The notes beneath the pieces were generated by a model. The model worked only from the letters and a program-made list of their open reading frames with translations, searched no databases and had not been told where the DNA came from. A stretch of DNA of 64,000 nucleotides from Actinocatenispora comari (GTDB taxonomy: Bacteria > Actinomycetota > Actinomycetes > Mycobacteriales > Micromonosporaceae), in assembly GCF_017312725.1 (NCBI RefSeq), contig NZ_BOPO01000063.1:26662-90661 (forward strand), in the 5' to 3' direction. Below are positions 44,849 through 53,095 of this stretch, in pieces; position 1 is the first letter of the stretch, and the number at the start of each line of letters is the position of its first letter. The position numbers were made by a program, and so were the translations under genes.

Positions 44849-47533
44849 ATGACGACGACGGCCATCTCGCGGGCGTTGCGACACCCCGGCTGGTCGACGG
44901 CCGCCTGGGTGCTCCTGTCGGTCGCCCCGGTGGTGTACGGCTGGGCCATCCTGGCGGCGCTCGCCGGCGTGCTGCCGGCCCGCGCCGCGCTCGCCGCGAT
45001 CGGCGCCGGTCCGGTGCTGTGCGCCGTGCTGCTGGTGCGGCTCGCCCTGGTGTTGCCGCACGGTGCCTGCCGGGGCGCCGGCATGCTCGCGCTGGGTTCG
45101 CTGGCCGCCGGGGCCGCGTTGATCGTGCTCGCCGCCGTACCGCACGGCTGGGGTGCCCGGTTGCTGGCGGTCGGTTTCACCGTCTCGGCCACGCTGTGCC
45201 TGCTCGGCCTGCTGATGCTGCCCGGCACGGCGCCGAACTGGCGGATCCGGCTGCGCCGCCTGCTGGACGGGTTCGGCATCGGGATCAGCGTGTTCTACGC
45301 GGCCTGGCTGCTCGTGATCGTGCCGCTGGAGGGCGACGGGCTCGGCCCGTCCGGCCCCCGGGTGCTGCTCGCCGTCCTCGTCTGGCTGGTCGCGGCGGTG
45401 TCGCTGGCCTGCACGGTGCTCATCGCCGCCCGCGCCTTCCGGTACCGGCGGGCCGCGCTCGCGTGCGGCGCCGGTGTCGCGCTGGTGTTGCTGGGCCAGG
45501 CGGTTCTGGTGGTGCTGGTGCTGCTGCACGCCGCCCCGGCCGCGCTGTTCGCGGCCGCCGCCGGCACCGTGGTCGGGCCGGCGCTGCTCTTCCTCGGCGC
45601 GTCCCGCAGCGGCTCGCGCACCGACACCGCCGGCGTGACCCAGCCCAGCTCGTTCGCCGGGATGCCGCTGCTGTCGGTGCCCGTCGCGCTGGCCGTGGTC
45701 GCCACCGTCTACCACCTCGCCACCGTGGGCACCTTCGGCACCTACTCGGCCGGGGTGGCGGTGCTGGTGGTGCTCACGGTGGCCGGCCGGGAGGCGTTCG
45801 CGGTGTTCGACGTGCGCTGCTACGCCGCCGAACTGGCCGAGCAGGAGGCCCGGTTCCGGTCCATCGTGGCCGGTTCCGACGACGTGACGATGGTGCTGGA
45901 CGAGAGCCTGATCGTGCGGTGGCAGTCGCCGGCCGCGGCCCGCCGGTTCGGGCTGTCCGACGCCGAGGTCCTGGGCCGCCCGTTCAGCGCGCTGTTCCAC
46001 CCGGAGGACGCGCCGTCGCTGGCCGAGCAGCTGCGCGAGCTGCTGGTCGACCCGCCGGACGCCCGGGTGCTGGTCAGCGGCCGGCTCCGGGACGGCTTCG
46101 GTACCTGGCGGTTCACCGAGTCCAGCGCGACCGACCACCGGGACGAACCGGCGGTGGCCGGCGTGGTGGTGCACCTGCGCGACGTCAGCGCGAACCGCGA
46201 GCTGACCCACCAGGTCAGCCGGTTGACCTACACCGACCCGCTGACCGGGTTGCCGAACCGGCGGGCGCTGCTGCGTACCCTTGCCGAGCTGCGCGACCGG
46301 CCACGCCCGTGGCGCGGCTGCGTACTGGTGCTCGACCTGTCCGGGGTGCAGGAGGTCAACGAGACCCGCGGCCGGGAGGTCGGCGACGCGGTACTGGTCG
46401 AGGTGGCGCGGCGGCTGCGCGCGGCGCTGGCCCCCGACCACGTGCTCGCCCGGCTCGGCGGCGACGAGTTCGCGGTACTGGTCGGCTGCGCGCCGGCGAC
46501 CGCGGACGGCGTGGCGGCCCGGCTGATCGGCGTGCTGGCCGAGCCGTACGCGGTGGGCGGCGGCCGGGTGCTGCTCGGGGCCTGCGCCGGGGTGGCCGAG
46601 TTCGCCCCGAGCGCCACCCCGGACGAGCTGGTGGCCGGCGCGGACGTGGCGATGCGGCGGGCGAAGACGTTGGGCGGCAACCAGTCGCAGCGCTACGACG
46701 AGTCGCTGGAGGTGCAGCTGATGCGTCGCTCGATGCTGACCGCGGAGCTGCCCGGCGCGGACCGGCGCGGCGAGCTCGACCTGCTGTACCAGCCGATCGT
46801 GGCGGTCGGCGACCGGCACCCGGTCGCGGTGGAGGCGCTGCTGCGCTGGCGGCACCCGCAGCTGGGCACGGTCGGCCCGGAGGAGTTCGTGCCGATCGCG
46901 GAGGCGGCCGGGCTGATCGACGAGATCGGCGGCTGGGTGCTGCACCAGGCGTGCCGGCGGGTCGCCGCCTGGCGCGACGACGACCGGCCGGTGCAGGTGG
47001 CGGTGAACCTCTCGGCGGTCCAGCTGCGCGAGCCGGACTTCGTCGCCCAGGTCGCCGCGGTCCTCGACGCGTACGAGGTGCCGCCGGAGGCACTGATCGT
47101 GGAGGCCGGCGAGGCGGACGTGGTCGCCGACGTGCCCGCCGCGGTACGCACCCTGGGCGGGCTGCGGGCGCTCGGCGTGCGGGTGGCGCTGGACGACTTC
47201 GGCACCGGGCACAGCGCGCTGACCTACCTGCGCCGGCTGCCGGTCGACATCCTGAAGGCCGATCGCGCGCTGATCGCCGAGCCGGTCAGCCCGGGTTCAC
47301 CGGCCGCGCCGCTGGCCGAGATCGTGGTACGCCTCGGCGAGCGGCTCGGCATGGCGGTGGTGGCGGAGGGCGTCGAGACCGCCGAGCAGCTGGCCGCGCT
47401 GGCCGCGGCGGGCTGCGGCTACGCCCAGGGGTACCTGTTCGGTCGGCCGATGCCGGTGGAGCACGTGGAGGCGTTCTTCGACCTGCACTCCGACGGCGTG
47501 CCCCGGGTGATCGGCCCGTCCACTGTGGACTGA
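44849..47533 (+). CDS. Membrane PAS-GGDEF-EAL protein with degenerate cyclase site
   Basis: 894 aa. Residues 15-320 hold about nine hydrophobic helices. A PAS domain (FRSIVAGSDDVTMVLDE... to VVVHLRDVSANR, about 335-448) follows. GGDEF itself is intact (537-541), but the upstream metal/substrate segment reads LDLSGVQEVNE where active cyclases have D-x-D-x-F-K-x-x-N-D, so cyclase activity is doubtful. EAL is at 662-664 (VEALLRW), with LDDFGTGHS, LKADRAL and AEGVET kept, while ELTES has become EAGEA. It may act mainly as a phosphodiesterase or sensor. Confidence 0.92.
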   Translation: MTTTAISRALRHPGWSTAAWVLLSVAPVVYGWAILAALAGVLPARAALAAIGAGPVLCAVLLVRLALVLPHGACRGAGMLALGSLAAGAALIVLAAVPHGWGARLLAVGFTVSATLCLLGLLMLPGTAPNWRIRLRRLLDGFGIGISVFYAAWLLVIVPLEGDGLGPSGPRVLLAVLVWLVAAVSLACTVLIAARAFRYRRAALACGAGVALVLLGQAVLVVLVLLHAAPAALFAAAAGTVVGPALLFLGASRSGSRTDTAGVTQPSSFAGMPLLSVPVALAVVATVYHLATVGTFGTYSAGVAVLVVLTVAGREAFAVFDVRCYAAELAEQEARFRSIVAGSDDVTMVLDESLIVRWQSPAAARRFGLSDAEVLGRPFSALFHPEDAPSLAEQLRELLVDPPDARVLVSGRLRDGFGTWRFTESSATDHRDEPAVAGVVVHLRDVSANRELTHQVSRLTYTDPLTGLPNRRALLRTLAELRDRPRPWRGCVLVLDLSGVQEVNETRGREVGDAVLVEVARRLRAALAPDHVLARLGGDEFAVLVGCAPATADGVAARLIGVLAEPYAVGGGRVLLGACAGVAEFAPSATPDELVAGADVAMRRAKTLGGNQSQRYDESLEVQLMRRSMLTAELPGADRRGELDLLYQPIVAVGDRHPVAVEALLRWRHPQLGTVGPEEFVPIAEAAGLIDEIGGWVLHQACRRVAAWRDDDRPVQVAVNLSAVQLREPDFVAQVAAVLDAYEVPPEALIVEAGEADVVADVPAAVRTLGGLRALGVRVALDDFGTGHSALTYLRRLPVDILKADRALIAEPVSPGSPAAPLAEIVVRLGERLGMAVVAEGVETAEQLAALAAAGCGYAQGYLFGRPMPVEHVEAFFDLHSDGVPRVIGPSTVD

Positions 47534-47549
47534 TTGGTTGCCCCGGGCC

Positions 47550-47578
47550 GCACCCGGGCCGCTCGGTCTCCCGGGTGC
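47550..47578 (+). terminator. 9-bp hairpin after the GGDEF-EAL gene
   Basis: GCACCCGGG (47550-47558) pairs perfectly with 47570-47578 around an 11-nt loop, starting 17 bp after the stop. Confidence 0.6.
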
Positions 47579-47600
47579 CGGGATCATCCTCGCGTGCCCG

Positions 47601-47637
47601 ACTTGTCGGCCATGCGAAGGCTACGGGCGTGACAAGT
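47601..47637. promoter_or_regulatory. Spaced inverted repeat upstream of ketoacyl synthase gene
   Basis: ACTTGTC (47601-47607) and GACAAGT (47631-47637) are perfect complements 23 nt apart (centre spacing three helical turns), about 90 bp before the micro-ORF. It may be a split operator. The remainder of the gap has no other gene. Confidence 0.4.
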
Positions 47638-47727
47638 TGTACCCGCGTCGAGGGTCCCGAGAGCCGTTCGCGCGGGTAACGTCCGGAGAAACTGCATGTC
47701 CGGCGGGTCGAGGAAGGAAGTCGCGCG

Positions 47728-47754
47728 ATGCCGAAGGCGAGCAGGCGGCCATGA
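47728..47754 (+). CDS. Micro-ORF (8 codons) overlapping the ketoacyl synthase start
   Basis: MPKASRRP with AGGAAGGAAG ending 7 nt upstream, the only strong ribosome site here. Its TGA overlaps the synthase ATG (ATGA at 47751-47754), which has no good site of its own. Translation by coupling is inferred. Confidence 0.45.
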   Translation: MPKASRRP

Positions 47755-49190
47755 CCGCCGCCGGATCCGCCGCGGGCGCGTCCCGCGGCGTCGTCGTCAC
47801 CGGCTTCGGCGCGGTGACCCCGGTCGGCAACGACCGGGAGAGCACCTGGCGTGCGCTGCTCGCCGGCCGGTCCGGCGTCGGCCCGATCACCGCGTTCGAC
47901 CCGGCCGGGGCACCGGTCCGGATCGCCGCCGAGGTGCGTGACTTCGATCCGGCCGAGGTGCTGACCGGCAAGCGGTTGCGCCGCTCGGCCCGGTTCACCC
48001 AGTTCGCGGTCGCCGCGGCGCGCGAGGCGGTCGCCGACGCCGGCCTGCGGATCGGCACCCCGGTGCCGGCCGGGGGACCCGAGCCGGCGTACCCGGTCGC
48101 GCGCGACGCGGCTGCGGCTGGGCCGGCGGGCGCCGCCGGCGCGGCCGGGCCGGCGGCGCCCGCCGGTCCGGGGCCCTCGGGTGGCGCGGTCCCGGCCGCC
48201 GGTCCGGGCGGCCCGGATCCCGGCGCCGGGGCGGTACCGGCGGAGCGGGTCGGGGTGATCGTCAACGCCGCGGTGGCCGGGTTCGACACGATCGAGGGCG
48301 CGACCCGGCAGCTACTCGCCGGCGACCAGCGGCACATCTCGCCATACTTCGTGGCCTCGTCGCTGACCAACATGCCGGCCTGCGAGGTGGCCATCGACCT
48401 CGGCGTGCACGGGCCGGTGACGGCGAGCGCGCTGGCCTGCGCGAGCGGGCTGTACGCGTTCGTCGAGGCGCGGCGGCTGATCGCCGCCGGCGAGGCGGAC
48501 GTGGTGATCTGCGGTGGCACCGACGCGGCGATCACCCCGGTGATGTTCGCCGGGCTCGAAAGGATGGGCGCGCTGTCGAAGCGCAACGACGACCCGGCGG
48601 CGGCGAGCCGGCCGTTCGACGCCGAGCGGGACGGCTTCGTGTTCGGCGAGGGCGCGGTGCTCGCGGTGGTGGAGTCGGCCGAGCACGCGGCCCGGCGCGG
48701 CGCCACGCCGTACGCGACGCTCGCCGGCGGTGCGCTGACCGCGGACGCGTTCCACGTCAGCGCACCGGATCCGACCGCGGCGCAGGCGACCGCGGCGATC
48801 ACCGGCGTGCTGCGCAACGCCGACGTCAAGCCCGACGAGGTCGACTACGTGTGCGCGCACGGCACCGGTACCAGGGCGAACGACCGGACCGAGACGATGG
48901 CGCTGCGCGCCGCGTTCGGCTCGGCCGCCGACCGGCTCGCGGTCTCCAGCCCGAAGTCGATGGTCGGCCACCTGATCGGCGCGGCCGGCGCGCTCGGCGC
49001 GCTGGTCTGCGCGCTCGCGATCCGGGACGGCCGGGTGCCGCCGACGATCAACCTGGACACCCCGGACCCGGAGTGCGACCTCGACTACGTACCGCACGTG
49101 GCCCGGACGGTGCCGGTGTCCGCGGCGATCGCGGACGCGTTCGGCTTCGGCGGCCAGAACTGCGTCGCGGTCTTCACCCGCCCCGAATGA
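47751..49190 (+). CDS. Beta-ketoacyl-ACP synthase II-type condensing enzyme with low-complexity insertion
   Basis: 479 aa. The catalytic triad is intact: Cys in SALACASGLYAF (C230), His in CAHGTGTRAND (H370) and in SMVGHLIGAAGA (H407). The spacing of 140 and 37 residues equals that of Escherichia coli FabF. Relative to FabF, about 60 extra residues, almost all Pro, Gly and Ala (about 101-164), interrupt the N-terminal half just before ERVGVIVNAAVAG. It condenses acyl chains with malonyl-ACP. No ACP or other FAS gene is adjacent; an acyl-CoA ligase gene follows, suggesting a dedicated lipid or polyketide step. Confidence 0.92.
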   Translation: MTAAGSAAGASRGVVVTGFGAVTPVGNDRESTWRALLAGRSGVGPITAFDPAGAPVRIAAEVRDFDPAEVLTGKRLRRSARFTQFAVAAAREAVADAGLRIGTPVPAGGPEPAYPVARDAAAAGPAGAAGAAGPAAPAGPGPSGGAVPAAGPGGPDPGAGAVPAERVGVIVNAAVAGFDTIEGATRQLLAGDQRHISPYFVASSLTNMPACEVAIDLGVHGPVTASALACASGLYAFVEARRLIAAGEADVVICGGTDAAITPVMFAGLERMGALSKRNDDPAAASRPFDAERDGFVFGEGAVLAVVESAEHAARRGATPYATLAGGALTADAFHVSAPDPTAAQATAAITGVLRNADVKPDEVDYVCAHGTGTRANDRTETMALRAAFGSAADRLAVSSPKSMVGHLIGAAGALGALVCALAIRDGRVPPTINLDTPDPECDLDYVPHVARTVPVSAAIADAFGFGGQNCVAVFTRPE

Positions 49191-49216
49191 CTCCGACAGT
49201 GGCGTCGCCGGCCCGT

Positions 49217-49291
49217 CCGGCGGCGCCGGCCCGACCGATCCCCGAGCACGTCCGGCGGCGCCGGACGGCTGGTTACCGCCGGCGGCGCCGG
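49217..49291. repeat. Three copies of a 13-bp GC repeat
   Basis: CCGGCGGCGCCGG occurs at 49217-49229, 49252-49264 and 49279-49291 in the 125-bp gap between the ketoacyl synthase and ligase genes. No hairpin is clearly better than the background, so no role is assigned. Confidence 0.5.
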
Positions 49292-49315
49292 CCCGAATGG
49301 TGGTGAGAGGCAACC

Positions 49316-50968
49316 GTGTCCTACACCTACGACCCGACCGCCTACCGTGCGGTCTTCGAGCAGCACTTCACGTTCCTGGCCGGCTTCTGGCGCAACGTGC
49401 ACCGGTTCGCCGACGAGCTCGCGCTGCACGACACCGCCCGCGACCGCAGCTTCACGTACGCGCAGCTGGGTGCCGAGGTGAACCGGCTCGCCGCGGGCCT
49501 CGCCGCGCGTGGCGTGGCGCCCGGTGACGTGCTGGTCTTCCAGCTGTTCAACGGCAGCGAGTTCGCCCTGTGCTACCTCGCCGCGCAGCAGCTCGGCGCG
49601 ATCGCGGCACCGATCAACTTCCGGTTCTCCGCCGGCGAGACCGCGCACGTGCTCGACGACAGCGAACCCGTCGGCTACGTGTTCGACGCGGCCATCGCGC
49701 CGATGGCCGTCGCGGCCCTGGAACGCGCCGGGCATGTCCCGGCGATCGTCGCGGCGGCGACCGCGGAGGCGCCCGCACCCGACGGGATCACCGCGTTCGA
49801 CGACCTGCTCGCCGACGGGCTGCCGGCCGACGGTACGGCACCGGCGCACCCGGCCGGCGCGTTCGACGAGACGGTGCGGCTGTACACCTCCGGTACCACC
49901 GGGATGCCGAAGGGCGTGTCGCTGCCCAGCGTCGCCGAGGTGCTCACCGCGCACGACGTGATCATGCACTTCCCGCTGGACCCGACCGACCGGACGCTGA
50001 ACATGACGCCCTGGTTCCACCGCGGCGGCATCTCACCCGGCGGCCCGAACGCGATCTTCTACGCCGGCGCCGCCGGGGTCACGATGCGCAGGTTCGACCC
50101 GGAGCTGTGCCTGGACATGGTCGCCGAGCACGGCCTGACGTACCTGATCGGGGCGCCGACCAACCTCGCGATGCTGGCCGACGCGCAGGAGAAGAACCCG
50201 CGTGACCTGTCCACCCTGCGCGGCGTGGTGACGATGGGGGCGCCGCTGGAGCGGGCCGCCTGCCTGCGCTACCAGCAGGTGCTCACGCCGCGCATCTTCA
50301 ACGGGTACGGCACCACCGAGGCGTTCTGGAACACCTTCCTGCGCCCCGGCGACCTGCCCGAGCACGCCGGCAGCGCCGGTCGGGCCTGCACCGACGACGA
50401 CGTCGCCGTGGTCCGGGTGTACGACGACCGGCCGACCGACCCGACCGACACGGTGGCGAAGGACGGCAGCGAGACCGGCGAGATCATCATGCGTTCGGTC
50501 AAGTCCGGCTACTCGTACGTCAACAACGACGCCGAACAGGCCGCCCGGTTCCGGGACGGCTGGCTGTACTCCGGTGACCTGGGCACCTGGGACGCGCAGG
50601 AGTTCGTCACGGTCGTCGGCCGGCGCGACGACATGATCATCTCCGGCGGCGAGAATGTGCACCCGGTGCAGGTCGAGGAGGTGCTCAACGAGCACCCGCT
50701 GGTGGCCGACTCGATCGTGGTCGGTGTCCCGGACGAGCGCTGGGGCCAGCTGGTCGTCGCGTACGTGCAGCCCTCGGCCGACGGGCTGACCGCGGCCGAG
50801 TGCGACCGGCACTGCCGGGAGCATCCGATGCTGGCCGACTTCAAGCGCCCCCGGGCGTACCGGTTCGTCGACGAGCTGCCGCGCACCGCCACCGGCAAGA
50901 AGATGCACTACCGGATCCGCGCCGAACTGGCCGACCCGGCCGCCCTCGTGCTGCTGGAACGGCCCTGA
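49316..50968 (+). CDS. AMP-dependent acyl-CoA ligase
   Basis: 550 aa from GTG 49316 with GAGAGG upstream. Adenylation motifs are complete: P-loop YTSGTTGMPKGVSLP, NGYGTTEAFWN, LYSGDLGTW, hinge GRRDDMIISGGENVHPVQVEEVL, and the C-terminal catalytic Lys in LPRTATGKKMHY. It should activate a carboxylic acid as acyl-AMP and then acyl-CoA. It follows the ketoacyl synthase gene in the same direction, so the pair may supply or extend one substrate. Chain length is not predictable. Confidence 0.92.
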   Translation: MSYTYDPTAYRAVFEQHFTFLAGFWRNVHRFADELALHDTARDRSFTYAQLGAEVNRLAAGLAARGVAPGDVLVFQLFNGSEFALCYLAAQQLGAIAAPINFRFSAGETAHVLDDSEPVGYVFDAAIAPMAVAALERAGHVPAIVAAATAEAPAPDGITAFDDLLADGLPADGTAPAHPAGAFDETVRLYTSGTTGMPKGVSLPSVAEVLTAHDVIMHFPLDPTDRTLNMTPWFHRGGISPGGPNAIFYAGAAGVTMRRFDPELCLDMVAEHGLTYLIGAPTNLAMLADAQEKNPRDLSTLRGVVTMGAPLERAACLRYQQVLTPRIFNGYGTTEAFWNTFLRPGDLPEHAGSAGRACTDDDVAVVRVYDDRPTDPTDTVAKDGSETGEIIMRSVKSGYSYVNNDAEQAARFRDGWLYSGDLGTWDAQEFVTVVGRRDDMIISGGENVHPVQVEEVLNEHPLVADSIVVGVPDERWGQLVVAYVQPSADGLTAAECDRHCREHPMLADFKRPRAYRFVDELPRTATGKKMHYRIRAELADPAALVLLERP

Positions 50969-50988
50969 TCGGCCGAGCGGCGCCGACC

Positions 50989-51034
50989 ACTGCTCTGAGC
51001 GGCACCGGCCGGCCCGGCGGTGTGGCTCAGAGCA
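50989..51034. terminator. Perfect 11-bp inverted repeat between convergent genes
   Basis: CTGCTCTGAGC (50989-50999) and its complement (51024-51034) flank 24 nt. The right arm includes the stop codon and last codons of the LuxR-type gene. It can terminate both converging transcripts. Confidence 0.65.
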
Positions 51035-51977
51035 GGCCGGTGCGGGCGGCCTGCAGGCCCGCCTGGAAGCGGTTTCCGGCGCCGAGCCGGTCCATCAGGC
51101 CGCGCACCCGGCGCTGCACCGTACGCAGGCCGAGGCCCAGGTGCGCGGCGATCCGCTCGTCGGTGAGCCCGGTGGCGAGCAGCGCGAGTACCTGCCGGTC
51201 GGCCTCGGAGAGGTCGTCCGGCGCGGTCTGGCCGCCGGTGCTGCTCGCCCGGCCGGCGTCGCCGAACGGCACCGCGCGCTGCCAGTACGAGTCGAAGGTG
51301 GCGACCAGCGCGTCGAGCAGCGAGCACGGCCGGACCACCATCGCGCGCTCCACCTCGGTGCCCTCGCTGACCGGTACCATCGCCCACCGGCGGTCCACGA
51401 TCAGCAGCTTGAACGGCAGGTCGGGCAGGATCCGGGCCTGCTCGCCGGCACTCTTCAGGGTGTCCACATCGGACAGTCGGCCGGGCATGGTGAGCGCGGG
51501 TCGCGCGTACACGGCGCGGTAGCGCACCCGCTGGCCCAGGCTCGCGAGCTCCATCCCGAGATCGCGCACCGGCACCACGTACGGCGGCTTGTCGAAGCCG
51601 AGGATCTCCTTGCGGGCGCAGCGAACCAGCTGCTCGTAGCGCAGCGACACCTGCTCGCTGCCGGCCACCAGCTCGACCGGATCCGGGCTGCCGACCTGGC
51701 GGTAGCGCAGCAGCAGCGGCTCGACCGCCGCCCGGGCCCGGCGCAGCAGCTCCTCCTGCCGGTGCGCGAGCAGCTCGACCGCGACGTCCGGCGCGACCGC
51801 GGTACAGCCGGGGCCGGGCAGCAGCAGTCCCGCCTCGCGCAGCTCGCCGATCGCGGCGCCGACGGCGTCCGGATCCCGGTCCGACCGGGTCAGCGCGTCC
51901 GGGCGGGCGCCGGGCCGCTCCAGCAGCTCCAGGTAGAGCTGCTCGGCCGCGGTGGACAGTCCCAACGTCTCGAACAT
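51027..51977 (-). CDS. TrmB-like/LuxR-type transcriptional regulator
   Basis: 316 aa, GGAGGAAG before the ATG. The N-terminus (FETLGLSTAAEQLYLELLERPGARPDAL) is a TrmB/sugar-regulator-like winged helix. A middle phospholipase-D-like effector region (RYEQLVRCARKEILGFDKPPY) follows. The C-terminal LuxR helix-turn-helix is complete: LSEADRQVLALLATGLTDERIAAHLGLGLRTVQRRVRGLMDRLGAGNRFQAGL. This architecture is frequent in actinobacteria, often next to secreted protease genes. It diverges from the glutamic-peptidase-like gene and probably controls it. Confidence 0.9.
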   Translation of the reverse strand: MFETLGLSTAAEQLYLELLERPGARPDALTRSDRDPDAVGAAIGELREAGLLLPGPGCTAVAPDVAVELLAHRQEELLRRARAAVEPLLLRYRQVGSPDPVELVAGSEQVSLRYEQLVRCARKEILGFDKPPYVVPVRDLGMELASLGQRVRYRAVYARPALTMPGRLSDVDTLKSAGEQARILPDLPFKLLIVDRRWAMVPVSEGTEVERAMVVRPCSLLDALVATFDSYWQRAVPFGDAGRASSTGGQTAPDDLSEADRQVLALLATGLTDERIAAHLGLGLRTVQRRVRGLMDRLGAGNRFQAGLQAARTGLL

Positions 51978-52094
51978 GACTTCCTCCCGAACGCCATCGC
52001 CGGTGGCGTCCCACCGGCCACTGCGATCCCGGCGGGATGCCGCCGCCGACACCTTCCCGCCGCGTACCGCTGTTCCGCCCACCCGCCCGGAACG

Positions 52095-52129
52095 ACAAGA
52101 TGCGACATGTCACCTTTCGTCCATCTTGT
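52095..52129. promoter_or_regulatory. Inverted repeat with central palindrome before the peptidase gene
   Basis: ACAAGATG (52095-52102) and CATCTTGT (52122-52129) are perfect complements 19 nt apart. The spacer contains GACATGTC (52104-52111), itself an 8-bp palindrome. The site is 25 bp upstream of the peptidase ATG and is a good candidate target for the divergent LuxR-type regulator, or a 5'-leader hairpin. Confidence 0.6.
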
Positions 52130-52153
52130 GGACCTCGGCACAAGGAGGGGCAG

Positions 52154-52924
52154 ATGCCCAACCGTATTCTGTTACGGCTCGCCGGTGTGGGGATGGCCGC
52201 CGCCCTGGCGGTCGCCGCCATCGTGACCGGCCCCGCCGCCGCGACTGCCGGCCCCGCCGGCTCTGCTGGCTCTGGCGGTACCGCCGGCTACGGGCCGGTC
52301 ACCCCGAACCTGACCGACAACCTGTGGGGCGGGTACGTCGCGCAGGGCAGCGGGTTCGGCTCGATCAGCGGCTCGTGGGTGGAGCCGGACGCGAGCTGCA
52401 CCTCCAGCCAGGACATGTACGCCCCGTGGGTCGGCATCGACGGCTACGGCTCGCAGACCGTCGAGCAGACCGGGGTGGAGACCAACTGCCAGAACGGCTA
52501 TCCGGCCTACCGCGCCTGGTACGAGATGTATCCCGCGGCGCCCGTCTACTGGAGCGACCCGGTCAGCCCCGGTGACACCATGACCGGCAGCGTCACCGCG
52601 ACCGGTGGCGGCGGGTACCAGATCACCCTCACCGACCGGACCGCCGGCTGGACCGAGCAGACCACCCAGTACCTGAACGGGCAGAACGTCAGCGCCGAGG
52701 CGGTCATCGAGTCGCCGACCGGCAGCTACCCCTCGTTCGCCGAGCTGGACTTCTCCAGCATCACGGTCAACGGCCAGGTGTTCGACGCGTACTCGCCGCA
52801 GGGGCTGGACTCCGGCGGCTACACGCCCGGCCCGCTGTCCAACGGCTCGTTCAGCATGACCCCCGGCGGCTGGTCCTGGCCGCCGTCGGCGCACCACCAC
52901 GTCTCCGGCCCGGTGCGGTACTGA
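52154..52924 (+). CDS. Secreted G1 (eqolisin-like) glutamic peptidase family protein
   Basis: 256 aa, AAGGAGGGG before the ATG. A signal peptide ends near AAATA (residue 32). The mature part is a beta-sandwich of the peptidase G1 type: SGSWVEPDASC, APWVGIDGYGSQTVEQTGVE with the candidate catalytic Gln (Q105), and SAEAVIESPTG with the candidate Glu (E186). Trp usually found in the SAEW motif is Ala here. Cys82 and Cys112 may form a disulfide. If active, it would cut proteins at acid pH outside the cell. Confidence 0.85.
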   Translation: MPNRILLRLAGVGMAAALAVAAIVTGPAAATAGPAGSAGSGGTAGYGPVTPNLTDNLWGGYVAQGSGFGSISGSWVEPDASCTSSQDMYAPWVGIDGYGSQTVEQTGVETNCQNGYPAYRAWYEMYPAAPVYWSDPVSPGDTMTGSVTATGGGGYQITLTDRTAGWTEQTTQYLNGQNVSAEAVIESPTGSYPSFAELDFSSITVNGQVFDAYSPQGLDSGGYTPGPLSNGSFSMTPGGWSWPPSAHHHVSGPVRY

Positions 52925-53095
52925 GCCCCACGACCACCCTCGATCCCCACGCCTCGCGCGGCGGTACCCACCGGTGCCGTCGCGCGAGGTCGCTCGTTCG
53001 GGCGAAAGCTGTCGGGGACCCGGCGCATACTGGCGGCCACGTTTCGGGCACGCCGGGCCGCGGCGACGCGGTCACCGGCGGGAGAGGTGACCACG

